Assembly: GCF_016888135.1 (NCBI RefSeq)
Contig: NZ_JACSWB010000292.1
Coordinates: 62,001-126,000, forward strand
Origin: Leptolyngbya sp. CCY15150
GTDB lineage: Bacteria > Cyanobacteriota > Cyanobacteriia > RECH01
Direction of reading: 5' to 3'
DNA length: 64,000 bases
Numbering within the stretch: position 1 is the first letter of the stretch; each line of letters opens with the position of its first letter. Of this stretch, positions 7,879 through 16,228 are shown in pieces. Position numbers and translations under genes: made by a program. The notes under the pieces are model-generated. The model had not been told where the DNA came from, did no database searches, and saw only the letters and a list, made by a program, of their open reading frames with translations.

Positions 7879-8554
7879 CGTTTATCTCCGTGTTATTCTC
7901 AGTATAGAAATCAGCATCTATTAAATATCCCAATTCGTCGGATTCATCTTCCCTGGCAAGACCATACCGAACCCGTAGAACTGCATCTGCATAATCAAGA
8001 CGACAAGCGAACACTGATAATGCTTCAGTGAAATCATGCTCTGGCAAATTATCAGCTACGAAAACTCCTAATACAGGAGGTTGAAGCAATCTTCGCCAAG
8101 GATGCTGTTCTAATCCAAGTTCCGAGCGGATAATGAGGTCTTGATAACGTAATCCAACTCTAGTGAAGTGTGAAGGAGAATAATACTTAACTAATAAGCT
8201 AATAGCAGAAGATAAACGAGATCTAAAGTCTTCCCACTTCTCATAATCTACCGTTGAAAGAGCAATAAAGTCACTAGATAAGACAAGTTTCCACTTTCCT
8301 TCCTTGTCAAAAAACTCGTAAGTCAATCCTTGACCCATTACTATAGGAGGTGAGTTAGTCTGAGGATTTGACAAAAATGGTAGTTCAATAGCATGAGAAG
8401 TATTCAAAGTTGGGTATTCAGCACGAATTGCTTCCTGAAAAGCAACCGGAACCTCAGTGTCAATCCGTAGAATTTTTGGAAAGCGAAGTTGACAAATCAC
8501 CTCTAAAAGAGGGTTCCGGGAATACGTTACACGTTGAGATTCAGGGAAATTCAT
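7772..8554 (-). CDS. TIGR04255-like protein, first gene of the AT-rich operon
   Basis: A 260-residue protein that opens with the family-like signature RNPLLEVICQLRFPKIL, followed by EAIRAEYPTL, a central YEFFDKEGKWKLVLSSDFIALST and GLRYQDLI, and the usual helical end LDQFNREAGNFFRWCITEEL. TIGR04255 proteins are sporadically distributed and of unknown function, which fits accessory DNA. The gene heads a three-gene minus-strand operon with coupled or overlapping junctions and an AT-rich composition. It is transcribed away from the integrase relic to its right. No DNA-binding or catalytic motif is visible. Confidence 0.75.
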   Translation of the reverse strand: MNFPESQRVTYSRNPLLEVICQLRFPKILRIDTEVPVAFQEAIRAEYPTLNTSHAIELPFLSNPQTNSPPIVMGQGLTYEFFDKEGKWKLVLSSDFIALSTVDYEKWEDFRSRLSSAISLLVKYYSPSHFTRVGLRYQDLIIRSELGLEQHPWRRLLQPPVLGVFVADNLPEHDFTEALSVFACRLDYADAVLRVRYGLAREDESDELGYLIDADFYTENNTEINDVTHSLDQFNREAGNFFRWCITEELQQALQPKPLT

Positions 8555-8933
8555 GTCTTATCAAAAAGTTACTACTATGAGTTTCCACATCAAGAAAGAC
8601 AAAACCATGTGCTTTTTGGCGTACACGTGTGCTAACAATGCATAGGTATGACCCGCCAGGTTAATTATCTGCGTTGCGTTACCCTCATGGCAATGCCCGC
8701 TTCCGACGTCATCGCAGCTAATAAGCCCTCCTTATCATAAGCCAGTGCAGCAACTCAACCTATGTAGATCAAGTAGATATAGTATTTATTATAGCCTCTC
8801 AGTTGCAACCATTATAGATATGAGGAGTCGAGGGCTAACTATTGTTTATGGTGAACATCCCTCCTCTGATCTGCATAACACCTCTCCCAAGGATGATTAG
8901 TAAGACCACAATTGAATGTTACTCCCTGCAGAG

Positions 8934-9109
8934 GGGACTAGGCTGAAAATTGTCTACATAGTCTTTTATCTGGGTGTTAAGCAGACTTCCATCAGCCTAT
9001 ACACCTAATAGGGGAATTATGCTGATTAGATGCTTGATAAAGCTCTAAATAGGGTAATTATGCAGACTGACGTCAATATAATACGCCCATTTCAGGGTGT
9101 TATGCGGCT
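8934..9109. repeat. Degenerate ~15-bp motif repeated about every 40 bp
   Basis: Imperfect copies of a GGGnnTTATGCnGA-type motif start at about 8934, 8972, 9012, 9052 and 9095, spacings 38, 40, 40 and 43 bp. They end about 85 bp before the start of the integrase relic. They look like an array of recombinase binding sites or the subterminal repeats of a mobile element rather than a CRISPR, because the intervening and repeat lengths vary and the motif is short. The rest of 8555-8933 is AT-rich with no convincing gene. Confidence 0.55.
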
Positions 9110-9192
9110 ATCTTCAAACAATCTTCACGGTCAGCCCAGGATCAACGCGTGCAGTATTTAGTACACGGGTTCTAGTTGAAGATTCCTGACTT

Positions 9193-9439
9193 ATGATCGA
9201 TTCTCAACCCAGAAAACTCTTGGATCAAGTTCGCGATGTGATGCGGCTGAAGCACTACTCCTATCGAACCGAGTAGACCTAGGTCGGTTGGATTCGTCGC
9301 TCCATCATTTTTCATCACAAGACCTATCCCAAGGATATGAGTGCCCCTGAGATTGAAGCCCTTTTGACACATCTAGGCGTATGGAAATGTGTCCGCATAA
9401 GCATCGCCTTCAACCTCACGAGTTGAAGCGGAGTTGCCC
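9193..9439 (+). pseudogene. N-terminal relic of an integron-type tyrosine recombinase (IntI-like)
   Basis: From the ATG at 9193 the translation gives QPRKLLDQVRDVMRLKHYSY, then VGWIRRSIIFHHKTYPKDM and APEIEALLTHLGV, the N-terminal SAM-like domain of integron integrases and their solitary relatives. Two TAG codons interrupt it where Q and Y are expected (E-Q-T-Y-V). After LTHLGV the frame shifts twice, with traces of AFNAL and VEAELP. The catalytic domain is absent. It is a dead fragment about 80 residues long. Confidence 0.8.
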
Positions 9440-9508
9440 GCAGGAGGAGCGATCGCCCAAGGCTGGAAAGACGACCCCGAGATCATCCAGTTACTGTCAC
9501 AACCCTAG
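9440..9508 (+). pseudogene. C-terminal fragment of a HEAT-repeat (NACHT-associated) protein
   Basis: AIAQGWKDDPEIIQLLSQP followed by TAG matches the A-x-A-x-G-W-K-D-D-P repeat that is tandemly repeated at the C termini of large cyanobacterial NACHT/HEAT proteins. Only about 20 residues remain, joined directly to the integrase relic and ending one base before the Uma2 gene stop. It indicates that a much larger gene once ended here. Confidence 0.6.
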
Positions 9509-10078
9509 TCAACCCACCTGCAACACCTGGGTAGCGGTTAGGTTCAGATTGCCCAGCAGCGGCGAGGCCATGGGGTCGTCCCCGGAATATACCGCCTCTT
9601 CATAAAGTCCCTCCACCCACTCCAGCACCGTCACCCGCTGTTGCATCGGGTCTACAATCCAATATTCAGCAATGCCCCGTGCAGCATACTCCGATCGCTT
9701 ATAGCGATAATCCCGATTCTCCTGCCCTGGGCTGACCACCTCAACCACCAACAGCGGCGGCGGCATATCAAGCAAGACAAGCGATCGACTGGCTCCTGCT
9801 AATGCAGCGACTCCCTCATCTGAGAAGATCACCAGATCGGGGACACGCACAGATAGGCGAGTGCTACTCACCGCAACCTCTGTCTTCATCGACAGGCGAT
9901 CAAATGAAATCCCCAGCTTCAGGAACGTCGCCACCAAAAACATTGCGATGCGGCGGTTCAGTTCACTCTCGGCAGGCATCGCAATCAAGTCCCCATTTTC
10001 TAATTCATACCAGTTATCCGTTCCATCGTCATAGGACAGGAAGTCCTCAAAGGTCATCTTTGCAACGGCAATCGTCAT
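9509..10078 (-). CDS. Uma2 family (DUF820) putative endonuclease
   Basis: A 189-residue protein of the PD-(D/E)XK-like Uma2 family, abundant in cyanobacteria: N-terminal MTFEDFLSYDDGTDNWYELE, central VRVPDLVIFSDEG, then PPLLVVEVVSPGQENRDYRYKRSEYA and GIAEYWIVDP. The conserved acidic/Lys pattern (PDL...EVVS...YKRSEY) is intact, so catalytic activity is plausible. I start at ATG 10078 because a perfect AGGAGG lies 7 nt upstream. The biological role of Uma2 proteins is poorly known. It is monocistronic and ends against the relic zone. Confidence 0.9.
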   Translation of the reverse strand: MTIAVAKMTFEDFLSYDDGTDNWYELENGDLIAMPAESELNRRIAMFLVATFLKLGISFDRLSMKTEVAVSSTRLSVRVPDLVIFSDEGVAALAGASRSLVLLDMPPPLLVVEVVSPGQENRDYRYKRSEYAARGIAEYWIVDPMQQRVTVLEWVEGLYEEAVYSGDDPMASPLLGNLNLTATQVLQVG

Positions 10079-10291
10079 CTCCCTACCTCCTGACACATGT
10101 GACGGCCCCCTGCATGACGTTGAAGCCGAGTCTCTCCATTATCCCAACATCTCCTTCAGTTCAAGCATCCCCTTGTGATGTTGAGTCCGGTTGAAGGGTC
10201 ATGACTGGAATATCCTGCATTCAATTCCCCGCTTCGCCGCCCCCTTGGCAAGGGAACTACAGATATTGGGGTTCTGCCACAGCCTTGAAGT

Positions 10292-11221
10292 CTACCGCCG
10301 CTGCCGGAGATCCTTGGCCTTTTGCCGCAGCCGCACAAAGAAATCCGACTCGGTGATTTCCGCCACCTGGCTAGCCCGCTTCGCCTCATCCACCTCAATA
10401 CGCAACTCCTGCAATTGCTCCTGCAGCTTCGCCTCCCGCTGCCGAGCGGCCTCCATTTGCCGTTGGTAGAACAGCGCATTTTCAATCGCCGGGGCAGACT
10501 GGAGGGCGATCGCTGTCAGCAGTTTCAAATCCGCTGCGGTATAGGTAAACAACTCCGAGTGATGGATGCTAATCACCCCAATGACCCGATCCAGGGCCTT
10601 CATGGGCGCACAGAGGAGCGATCGAATACCGGGGACAACCTCCCCATAGCGAACATCAGCGGCCACATCGTTGACAATTTCGGAGATGCCCGTCTTGGCC
10701 ACATAGCCAGCAATCCCTTCGCCTAGGGAGGTTTTGGGTTCCGTTACGGCCGGATCCCCCACCATGAGCTGCAGATCCAAGACCTGGGTTTCAGGATTCA
10801 GCAGCATCAACACAGCACTGGTGCCATAAATCAACCGCTGCGCTTCCTCTAGGGCAACGGTGGCAACGGTGGACACTTCTCGACAATGGGTTAACTTTGC
10901 CGCAATGTTGTAGAGCAGATTAATTTCTCGATATCGATCCAACACCTCATTGGCCAGGGTTTTCTTTTCCACAGCGCGCAGGGCCAGGTCGGAGAGCAGG
11001 GACGCTAGGGGCGCAGCTTCTGCACCACCCTGCACCCAACCCAACGTTTCCTCACCAACAGCGATCGCATAACGGTCAGCCTCTGTCTCAAAGGTTTCAC
11101 CCACCAACAGATTGCCCTGGACATCATAAACCGCTAGGGGGAGATGGCTGATCTGCAGAATGCGCTGGGCTAAGGGCAAAAGCTCCTTGCGTAGGATAGA
11201 TCGGAGCCGAATTTCTGCCAT
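10292..11221 (-). CDS. GAF-domain sensory protein
   Basis: A 309-residue cytoplasmic protein. Residues 1-95 form an N-terminal region with LPLAVYDVQGNLLVGE, like small ligand-sensing domains. Residues about 110-260 are a GAF domain (TVATVALEEAQRLI; LGEGIAGYVAKTGISEIVNDV; SLLCAPMKALDRVIGVISIHH). Residues 265-309 are a long coiled coil (QRQMEAARQREAKLQEQLQE). No output domain is fused. The start codon lies 4 nt after the response regulator stop, so it is the last gene of the two-component cluster and probably acts with it. No chromophore-binding Cys pattern is evident in the GAF domain. Confidence 0.85.
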   Translation of the reverse strand: MAEIRLRSILRKELLPLAQRILQISHLPLAVYDVQGNLLVGETFETEADRYAIAVGEETLGWVQGGAEAAPLASLLSDLALRAVEKKTLANEVLDRYREINLLYNIAAKLTHCREVSTVATVALEEAQRLIYGTSAVLMLLNPETQVLDLQLMVGDPAVTEPKTSLGEGIAGYVAKTGISEIVNDVAADVRYGEVVPGIRSLLCAPMKALDRVIGVISIHHSELFTYTAADLKLLTAIALQSAPAIENALFYQRQMEAARQREAKLQEQLQELRIEVDEAKRASQVAEITESDFFVRLRQKAKDLRQRR

Positions 11222-11225
11222 GGGC

Positions 11226-11603
11226 TTACAAACCTAAAATTTGCTGGGATTTTTGTAAAATTTCATCTGGATCAAAGGGTTTCGTCATATAGATATCTGC
11301 CCCCATATTCTCACCCTTCTGCTTATCAATTTCCTGCCCCTTGGCCGTCAGCATGATGATGTAGATGTTACGAAGATTGCTATCTTGCTTAACAGCAGCA
11401 CAAACCTCATAACCATTCATCTTCGGCATCATCACGTCTAAAAAGACGAGCTGAGGGCATTCACGGCGAATGAGGTCTAGGGCCTGCTGGCCATCGCCTG
11501 CCGTCAACAGTTCTACCCCCTCATCCTCCAGGTCTTCTAGGGTTTGTTCCATCAAAGCCCGAATATGGGGCTCGTCGTCCACAATGAGAATTTTTTGGGT
11601 CAT
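11226..11603 (-). CDS. Single-domain response regulator (CheY-like)
   Basis: A 125-residue receiver domain: KILIVDDEPHIRALM with the acidic pair, phosphoacceptor Asp in QLVFLDVMMPKMNGYEV, the Thr of IIMLTAKG and the Lys of YMTKPFDPDEIL. There is no effector domain, so it must signal by protein contact. I start at ATG 11603, where the receiver fold begins, rather than 11645, which would overlap the kinase gene. The gene lies 19 nt after the hybrid kinase and 4 nt before the GAF gene, in one transcription unit. Confidence 0.93.
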   Translation of the reverse strand: MTQKILIVDDEPHIRALMEQTLEDLEDEGVELLTAGDGQQALDLIRRECPQLVFLDVMMPKMNGYEVCAAVKQDSNLRNIYIIMLTAKGQEIDKQKGENMGADIYMTKPFDPDEILQKSQQILGL

Positions 11604-11622
11604 GACATCAAGATTCCTAGAG

Positions 11623-14600
11623 CTAGGATGAAGGATGGGATACACCCTCCGATGGTTGATCAGCTAGCAAGAAAAAGCATAGGTTTTCAGCTCCTTTTTC
11701 CCACTGAAAGCGCTTGAGGATATCGTGCTGCTCGGCATCGGTGATGCTGGCGATCAGCATATCAGGCTGGGCCAAGGCCACCTGATTGAGAAACTCTTGG
11801 CGGTTGTAAACCTGAACGTTATATCCACCGGTGCGCAAAGCGCTCACCAGCGCACTCGTGGTGGATACATCATCATCCACCACCAAGACGGTTTTCTGGG
11901 ATGCACCATAGGAGACGAGACGATCGACCTCATGAATGAGATTGCTAACCTCTAGCGGTTTTGTAAAGTAGCGATCGACACCTAGGCGATAGCCACGTTC
12001 GCGGTCTTCTAAAACAGACAAGATGATGATGGGGATGCGAGAGGTTTGAGGATCGCGTTTGAGGGTTTCGGCAACCTGAAAACCATCCACCCCTGGCATC
12101 ACTATATCTAAGATGATCAAACTAGGGCAAAAACTACGCACTTTTGCGATCGCTTCTTCACCATTTTCGGCTTCTTGCACCTCATAGCCTTGCGATTCCA
12201 ATTCCTGGCGCAGCAGGTTACGAATGTTGGCATCATCATCCACCACCAAGACGCTTTTGGCAGCAGGCAGCAGGCTAGAAGGCTGAGGTAGATAGGCTCT
12301 GAGCTGCTTGAGGAGGTCATCCCGGTTCATTAAGGGGCGATCGCTCTCCTCGGAATCAGAGACAGCCTCCTCTAAAACCGGCAGGGTGAAGTAGAACGTA
12401 CTACCATGGCCTAGTTCACTTTCCACCCACAGCTCCCCGTTGTGGTGTTCAACAATTTGTTTACAAATAGGCAACCCGAGCCCCGTGCCCTGGGGCTTGT
12501 CGGTGAGGGTATCGCCCACCTGCCTAAATTTTTCAAACACCTTAGGCTGATCCTCGGGCGCAATGCCGATGCCGCTGTCGGTAATGCCCACCACCAAGCG
12601 ATCGCCCTCCTGCCTAGCCTGACAGTGCACCACACCGGCGGGGGTAAATTTGACCGCATTGGACAAGAGGTTGATGATCACCTGAATGATGCGATCGCCA
12701 TCCGCCTGCACCAGGGGTAGCTGCGGCCCGATGTCGCGCTGCAGGTCTAAGGACTTTTGCTCAAACAGAGAGGTGGTGGCAGCGATCGCCCGATCCATCA
12801 GTTCATCAATCCGCAGCGGCTGCATATTCCAATCTACTCGACCCGCTTCCATTTTGGCGATGTCAAGTAAGTCATTGATCAAGGCCGTGAGGCGCTCCCC
12901 TTCAGACACAATGATGTCGATGTTGTCCCCCACCTGGCGGGCTGTGCGTTCGACCTTGCGATCGCCCTCGGGCACTAACGGCAGCAAAACATCCTGGAGT
13001 TTCTTTTTAATAATCTTGGCAAATCCTAGCACCGAGGTGAGGGGCGTCCGCAGCTCATGGGACACGGTGGAGATGAAATCGGTCTTCATGCGATCGATTT
13101 CTTTCTCGGAGGTAATATCCTGCACTAGGATTACGGCACCAATATAGTCCGTAGCAACGCCAGGAGTATCTGTTATTTCAGATTTGCCATTCTCAGATTT
13201 GCCGTTCTCAGATTCACCATGATCAGACTCACTGCTAGCGGGTCTAAGAATCGCCGTTGCAGATGCCTTGCCCACCCGTCCTCCTCCCAGGTCAAGCTCT
13301 GTCGTCCATACATCTTGGGGCGATCGCATGGTGTTTCGAACTAGGTCTGCTACATCATCGCCTAGGAGGGTCTCACAGGACTTATGCTCAATATCTTCTT
13401 CCGCAGACAGGCTAAACATTTTTAGCAATGCTGGATTATAGCGGGTCACACGTCCATGAATATCGGTGACCAGCAACCCGTCGGCCATATTGTCAATAAT
13501 TGAGGATAAGTAAATTAAGGTATCCTGTAGATCGTGCGTGGCATCTGCAACCCGCTGTTCTAGGGTATAGCTATACTCGGCCATCTGCTGGTTCGAGTCT
13601 CGCAATTGCCCCGTCATTTGATTAAAAGCGCGGGCCAGGAGCCCAATCTCATCGTCTGTTAACACTGGAGCTTTCAGGGACAAATCTCCATCTGCCAATT
13701 GAATGGCAGTATTGGCGATCGCCATGATCGGCTGGGTAATGCGTCGAGAGAGGAGATACACAGCGACGAGGAGCAATCCAGCAGAACTCAGTCCGATCAA
13801 CAAAATTTGGCGGGCTAGTTGGCGAGCAGGGAGGAAGGCTTCATTTTGGCTAATTTCAGCCACAAGGGCCACGTTTTGCTTAGGCAGCCAGCGATAGACC
13901 CCCACAACTGGAGTCCCTTCATAGTTGACAAAGCTCCCTTGGGCACTGCGTTTAGCGATCGCTAGATCAATGCCTGGACTGCTGACGCCCTGGCTAGGAG
14001 AAGCATCGGCATCTTGATCCTCCGTCTCGCCCTCACTCTCAGCCTCAGCCTCGGTCTCAGCCTCGGTCGTTGTCCGCGAGATAAACACCGTCTCGGAGCC
14101 AGAGCGGCCAATCAAGTACGTCTCTGCCTCTTCCCCAAGCCCTGTATTCTCGCGAATGAGGTTGTCAATATCGGTCAGGTCTAGATCAACAGCGATCGCT
14201 CCCATTTGTACGTTCTCTTGGTCTAGCAGCGGGGTGGCAAAGGTGATAGCTGCTCGCCCTGCAGAGGTAAGGTAGAAGTTAGGCACCACAGACTGGGCTC
14301 CATCCTGGGTAAAGTAGGTGGTGGGCTCTCCCAGAGCTTTATAACGACCCTCCAGATTTTTATCGCGGGACGAAAACACTACAAAGCCGCCGTTGGTAGT
14401 GATAGACACATTACCCAGGCTCGACTTCACGCGGCTCAGTTGGTTAAAGTAATCCGTCAAGATCCCATAGGCTTCTTGATACTCAGGCTCGTCAGGATCA
14501 TAGATCAGCAGCGCCGCCACCTGTTGCCGCACCTCCGGCAGTTGGCTGATCAGCAGCACATCTTCCCGCTGGCTATCCACCCATTCATTCAGTTGAAACT

Positions 14601-14763
14601 CCTTCAGGAAGGTCGCCACCATTAAGCGATCGGTCACGGATTCTTCTAGGGCATTTTTCGCCCGTTGGTAGGCAGCGATCGCCACCGTGCCCAACATCAC
14701 CACCGACAACAACGAGAAATAGCTCACCAACTGAGCCAGCAGACTGCGTCTCCAGAAGTTCAT
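11623..14763 (-). CDS. Hybrid sensor histidine kinase (Cache-like, HAMP, PAS, HisKA, HATPase, REC, degenerate REC)
   Basis: A 1046-residue membrane kinase. An N-terminal transmembrane helix (about 10-32), a periplasmic double-Cache-like sensor, and a second helix (about 320-342) lead into HAMP (RRITQPIMAIANTAIQLA). A PAS domain follows (SSIIDNMADGLLVTDIHGRV), then HisKA with the phospho-His in STVSHELRTPLTSV (about 568) and HATPase boxes NLLSNAVKF, DSGIGIA and GTGLGLPI. A first receiver keeps its Asp (LIILDIVMPGVDGF). A last receiver-like segment begins VLVVDDDVS but has ASITDAEQ at the acceptor position and is cut short, so it is probably inactive. The ATG overlaps the stop of the solute-binding gene (ATGA), pairing ligand binding protein and kinase. 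Confidence 0.95.
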   Translation of the reverse strand: MNFWRRSLLAQLVSYFSLLSVVMLGTVAIAAYQRAKNALEESVTDRLMVATFLKEFQLNEWVDSQREDVLLISQLPEVRQQVAALLIYDPDEPEYQEAYGILTDYFNQLSRVKSSLGNVSITTNGGFVVFSSRDKNLEGRYKALGEPTTYFTQDGAQSVVPNFYLTSAGRAAITFATPLLDQENVQMGAIAVDLDLTDIDNLIRENTGLGEEAETYLIGRSGSETVFISRTTTEAETEAEAESEGETEDQDADASPSQGVSSPGIDLAIAKRSAQGSFVNYEGTPVVGVYRWLPKQNVALVAEISQNEAFLPARQLARQILLIGLSSAGLLLVAVYLLSRRITQPIMAIANTAIQLADGDLSLKAPVLTDDEIGLLARAFNQMTGQLRDSNQQMAEYSYTLEQRVADATHDLQDTLIYLSSIIDNMADGLLVTDIHGRVTRYNPALLKMFSLSAEEDIEHKSCETLLGDDVADLVRNTMRSPQDVWTTELDLGGGRVGKASATAILRPASSESDHGESENGKSENGKSEITDTPGVATDYIGAVILVQDITSEKEIDRMKTDFISTVSHELRTPLTSVLGFAKIIKKKLQDVLLPLVPEGDRKVERTARQVGDNIDIIVSEGERLTALINDLLDIAKMEAGRVDWNMQPLRIDELMDRAIAATTSLFEQKSLDLQRDIGPQLPLVQADGDRIIQVIINLLSNAVKFTPAGVVHCQARQEGDRLVVGITDSGIGIAPEDQPKVFEKFRQVGDTLTDKPQGTGLGLPICKQIVEHHNGELWVESELGHGSTFYFTLPVLEEAVSDSEESDRPLMNRDDLLKQLRAYLPQPSSLLPAAKSVLVVDDDANIRNLLRQELESQGYEVQEAENGEEAIAKVRSFCPSLIILDIVMPGVDGFQVAETLKRDPQTSRIPIIILSVLEDRERGYRLGVDRYFTKPLEVSNLIHEVDRLVSYGASQKTVLVVDDDVSTTSALVSALRTGGYNVQVYNRQEFLNQVALAQPDMLIASITDAEQHDILKRFQWEKGAENLCFFLLADQPSEGVSHPSS

Positions 14764-16193
14764 GACCACTCTCCAAAAATCTGTTTCACACGAGCGATCG
14801 CCTGATCGGTAGCTTGTTCTGGCGAGACGCCATCGTTCAGGACTTGCAAAATGGCTTTAGCCCACACATTATCCTGCAGAACTTTACTGTAGGCCGGTGC
14901 ATAGACCTGATAGGAAGGGCGAGTATCCTGCTGATGTTGCTGCAGGGCCAAGGATAGATGGGGATCATTCACCGCATTCCAAAAGGGATCTTGCCAGAGA
15001 GAGCGAATGACTGGGAAAATCCGACCTTTGGTGGCCAACTGTAGATATTTATCTATATTTGCAGGCTGAATAAAGTAGGCGGCAAAGCTTTCTGCGGCTT
15101 CAAGCTGGTCGGTGTCTTTCAAAATGGCCAGTTGTTTGATGCTGAGAATGGAGCGATGGGGACTGCCATCTGGCTTGTTGGGCCAAGGAATGGTGCGAAT
15201 CTGGTTGAAATAGTAGTCCGTGGACTGTCGATTGTAGGGCGTATCTGGCTGCCGCTGACTAAAGGGCACCGATAGGGTACTGTTGACCGTCATCAGCGAC
15301 TGTTGCTCAAGGAAACTGATATTGTTACCTGAATCCGTCCATTCCACAGCAGCAGGTGGAATATAGCCATCTTGGTAGAAGGCAGCGAATTGCTTAATCG
15401 TATTGATCAGCCCTTGGCGAATACCTGGTTCCTCAATCCGAAGGTTTCCTTGTTCATCTACCACCTCTAGGTTGTAGGCGTCTAGAAATTGCTCAAATTG
15501 CCAGAATGTGTCTGTCCCTAGATCCGAAAGACAAAGACCAATACCATAAACCGTATCCTTGCCCTGATCCCGCAACTGGGTATGGGCAGTCTGCCAAAAC
15601 TGCCAAAACTCATTCCATGTGTTGGGAATCTCATCGTTATACAGCCCTGCCTCTGTCAAAAGCGGCTGCCAATAGTGCAGATGCACCGTATTCTGCCCAA
15701 ACGGAAGCGCATAGTAGCTGCGCGCTTGGGTGATATTATTTTGGTAGTATACCGACTCCAAGGCCGTGGGTGTAATGGTGTCTTGAATCGGTTCCACCAA
15801 GTGGGAAACATCTGCCAATTGATCGTTCCAGGCAAGGCGAGGGAAGAGATTGGTATCGGCTGGAAAGCTAAACACAACATCCGGCGATCGCTCTTCTTCA
15901 ATGGCTCGCTGGGTATCACTCAAGATGTCGCGATCGGGCAGGAGAACTAAGTCGGCTTCAAACCCAGACGCTTGCTCCCAATCCGACACCAGTTGCACAA
16001 TGACCTCATTCTCTTCTGGCAGAAACCCCTGGGTCCACCAGATGGTGAGCTTATCATCCACCACCGTCTCTAATTCTTCGGGCATGGCTTCAGAATCAGA
16101 CTGGATAACGGGGGTACCCTGAGCACAGGTAATCAGCCCTAGCGTTAAGCTGGCTAGGATGAAAACTCTTAAGATTTGCTTGAAGGTCACCAT
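14760..16193 (-). CDS. Lipoprotein extracellular solute-binding protein (family 1 type)
   Basis: A 477-residue exported protein with a lipoprotein signal peptide: hydrophobic ILRVFILASLTLGL then lipobox LITC with the acylated Cys at 23. The mature protein has the fold signature of ABC sugar/oligosaccharide-binding proteins (KLTIWWTQGFLPEENEVI; VSDWEQASGFEADLVLLPD; TLSVPFSQRQPD; LAILKDTDQLEAAESFAAYF). No ABC permease or ATPase is nearby. Instead its stop overlaps the start of the hybrid kinase (ATGA), so it most likely presents a ligand to the kinase sensor domain. The ligand is unknown. The gene starts 35 nt after the wecB stop. Confidence 0.9.
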   Translation of the reverse strand: MVTFKQILRVFILASLTLGLITCAQGTPVIQSDSEAMPEELETVVDDKLTIWWTQGFLPEENEVIVQLVSDWEQASGFEADLVLLPDRDILSDTQRAIEEERSPDVVFSFPADTNLFPRLAWNDQLADVSHLVEPIQDTITPTALESVYYQNNITQARSYYALPFGQNTVHLHYWQPLLTEAGLYNDEIPNTWNEFWQFWQTAHTQLRDQGKDTVYGIGLCLSDLGTDTFWQFEQFLDAYNLEVVDEQGNLRIEEPGIRQGLINTIKQFAAFYQDGYIPPAAVEWTDSGNNISFLEQQSLMTVNSTLSVPFSQRQPDTPYNRQSTDYYFNQIRTIPWPNKPDGSPHRSILSIKQLAILKDTDQLEAAESFAAYFIQPANIDKYLQLATKGRIFPVIRSLWQDPFWNAVNDPHLSLALQQHQQDTRPSYQVYAPAYSKVLQDNVWAKAILQVLNDGVSPEQATDQAIARVKQIFGEWS

Positions 16194-16228
16194 AGTTTCT
16201 TACTATTCATACTGATCCAGATAGCTAA

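Noticed and set aside
8600-8700. attC-like site (TAACAATGC .. GCGTTGCGTTA)
   Set aside because: The outer words are loosely inverted, but neither matches the GTTRRRY/RYYYAAC cores, so a cassette boundary cannot be claimed.
8934-9109. CRISPR array
   Set aside because: The repeated words are only about 15 bp, imperfect, and spaced unevenly (38-43 bp); no cas gene is near.
12686-13147. 153-codon plus-strand ORF inside the hybrid kinase
   Set aside because: Antisense to the HisKA/HATPase region; the kinase motifs show which strand codes.
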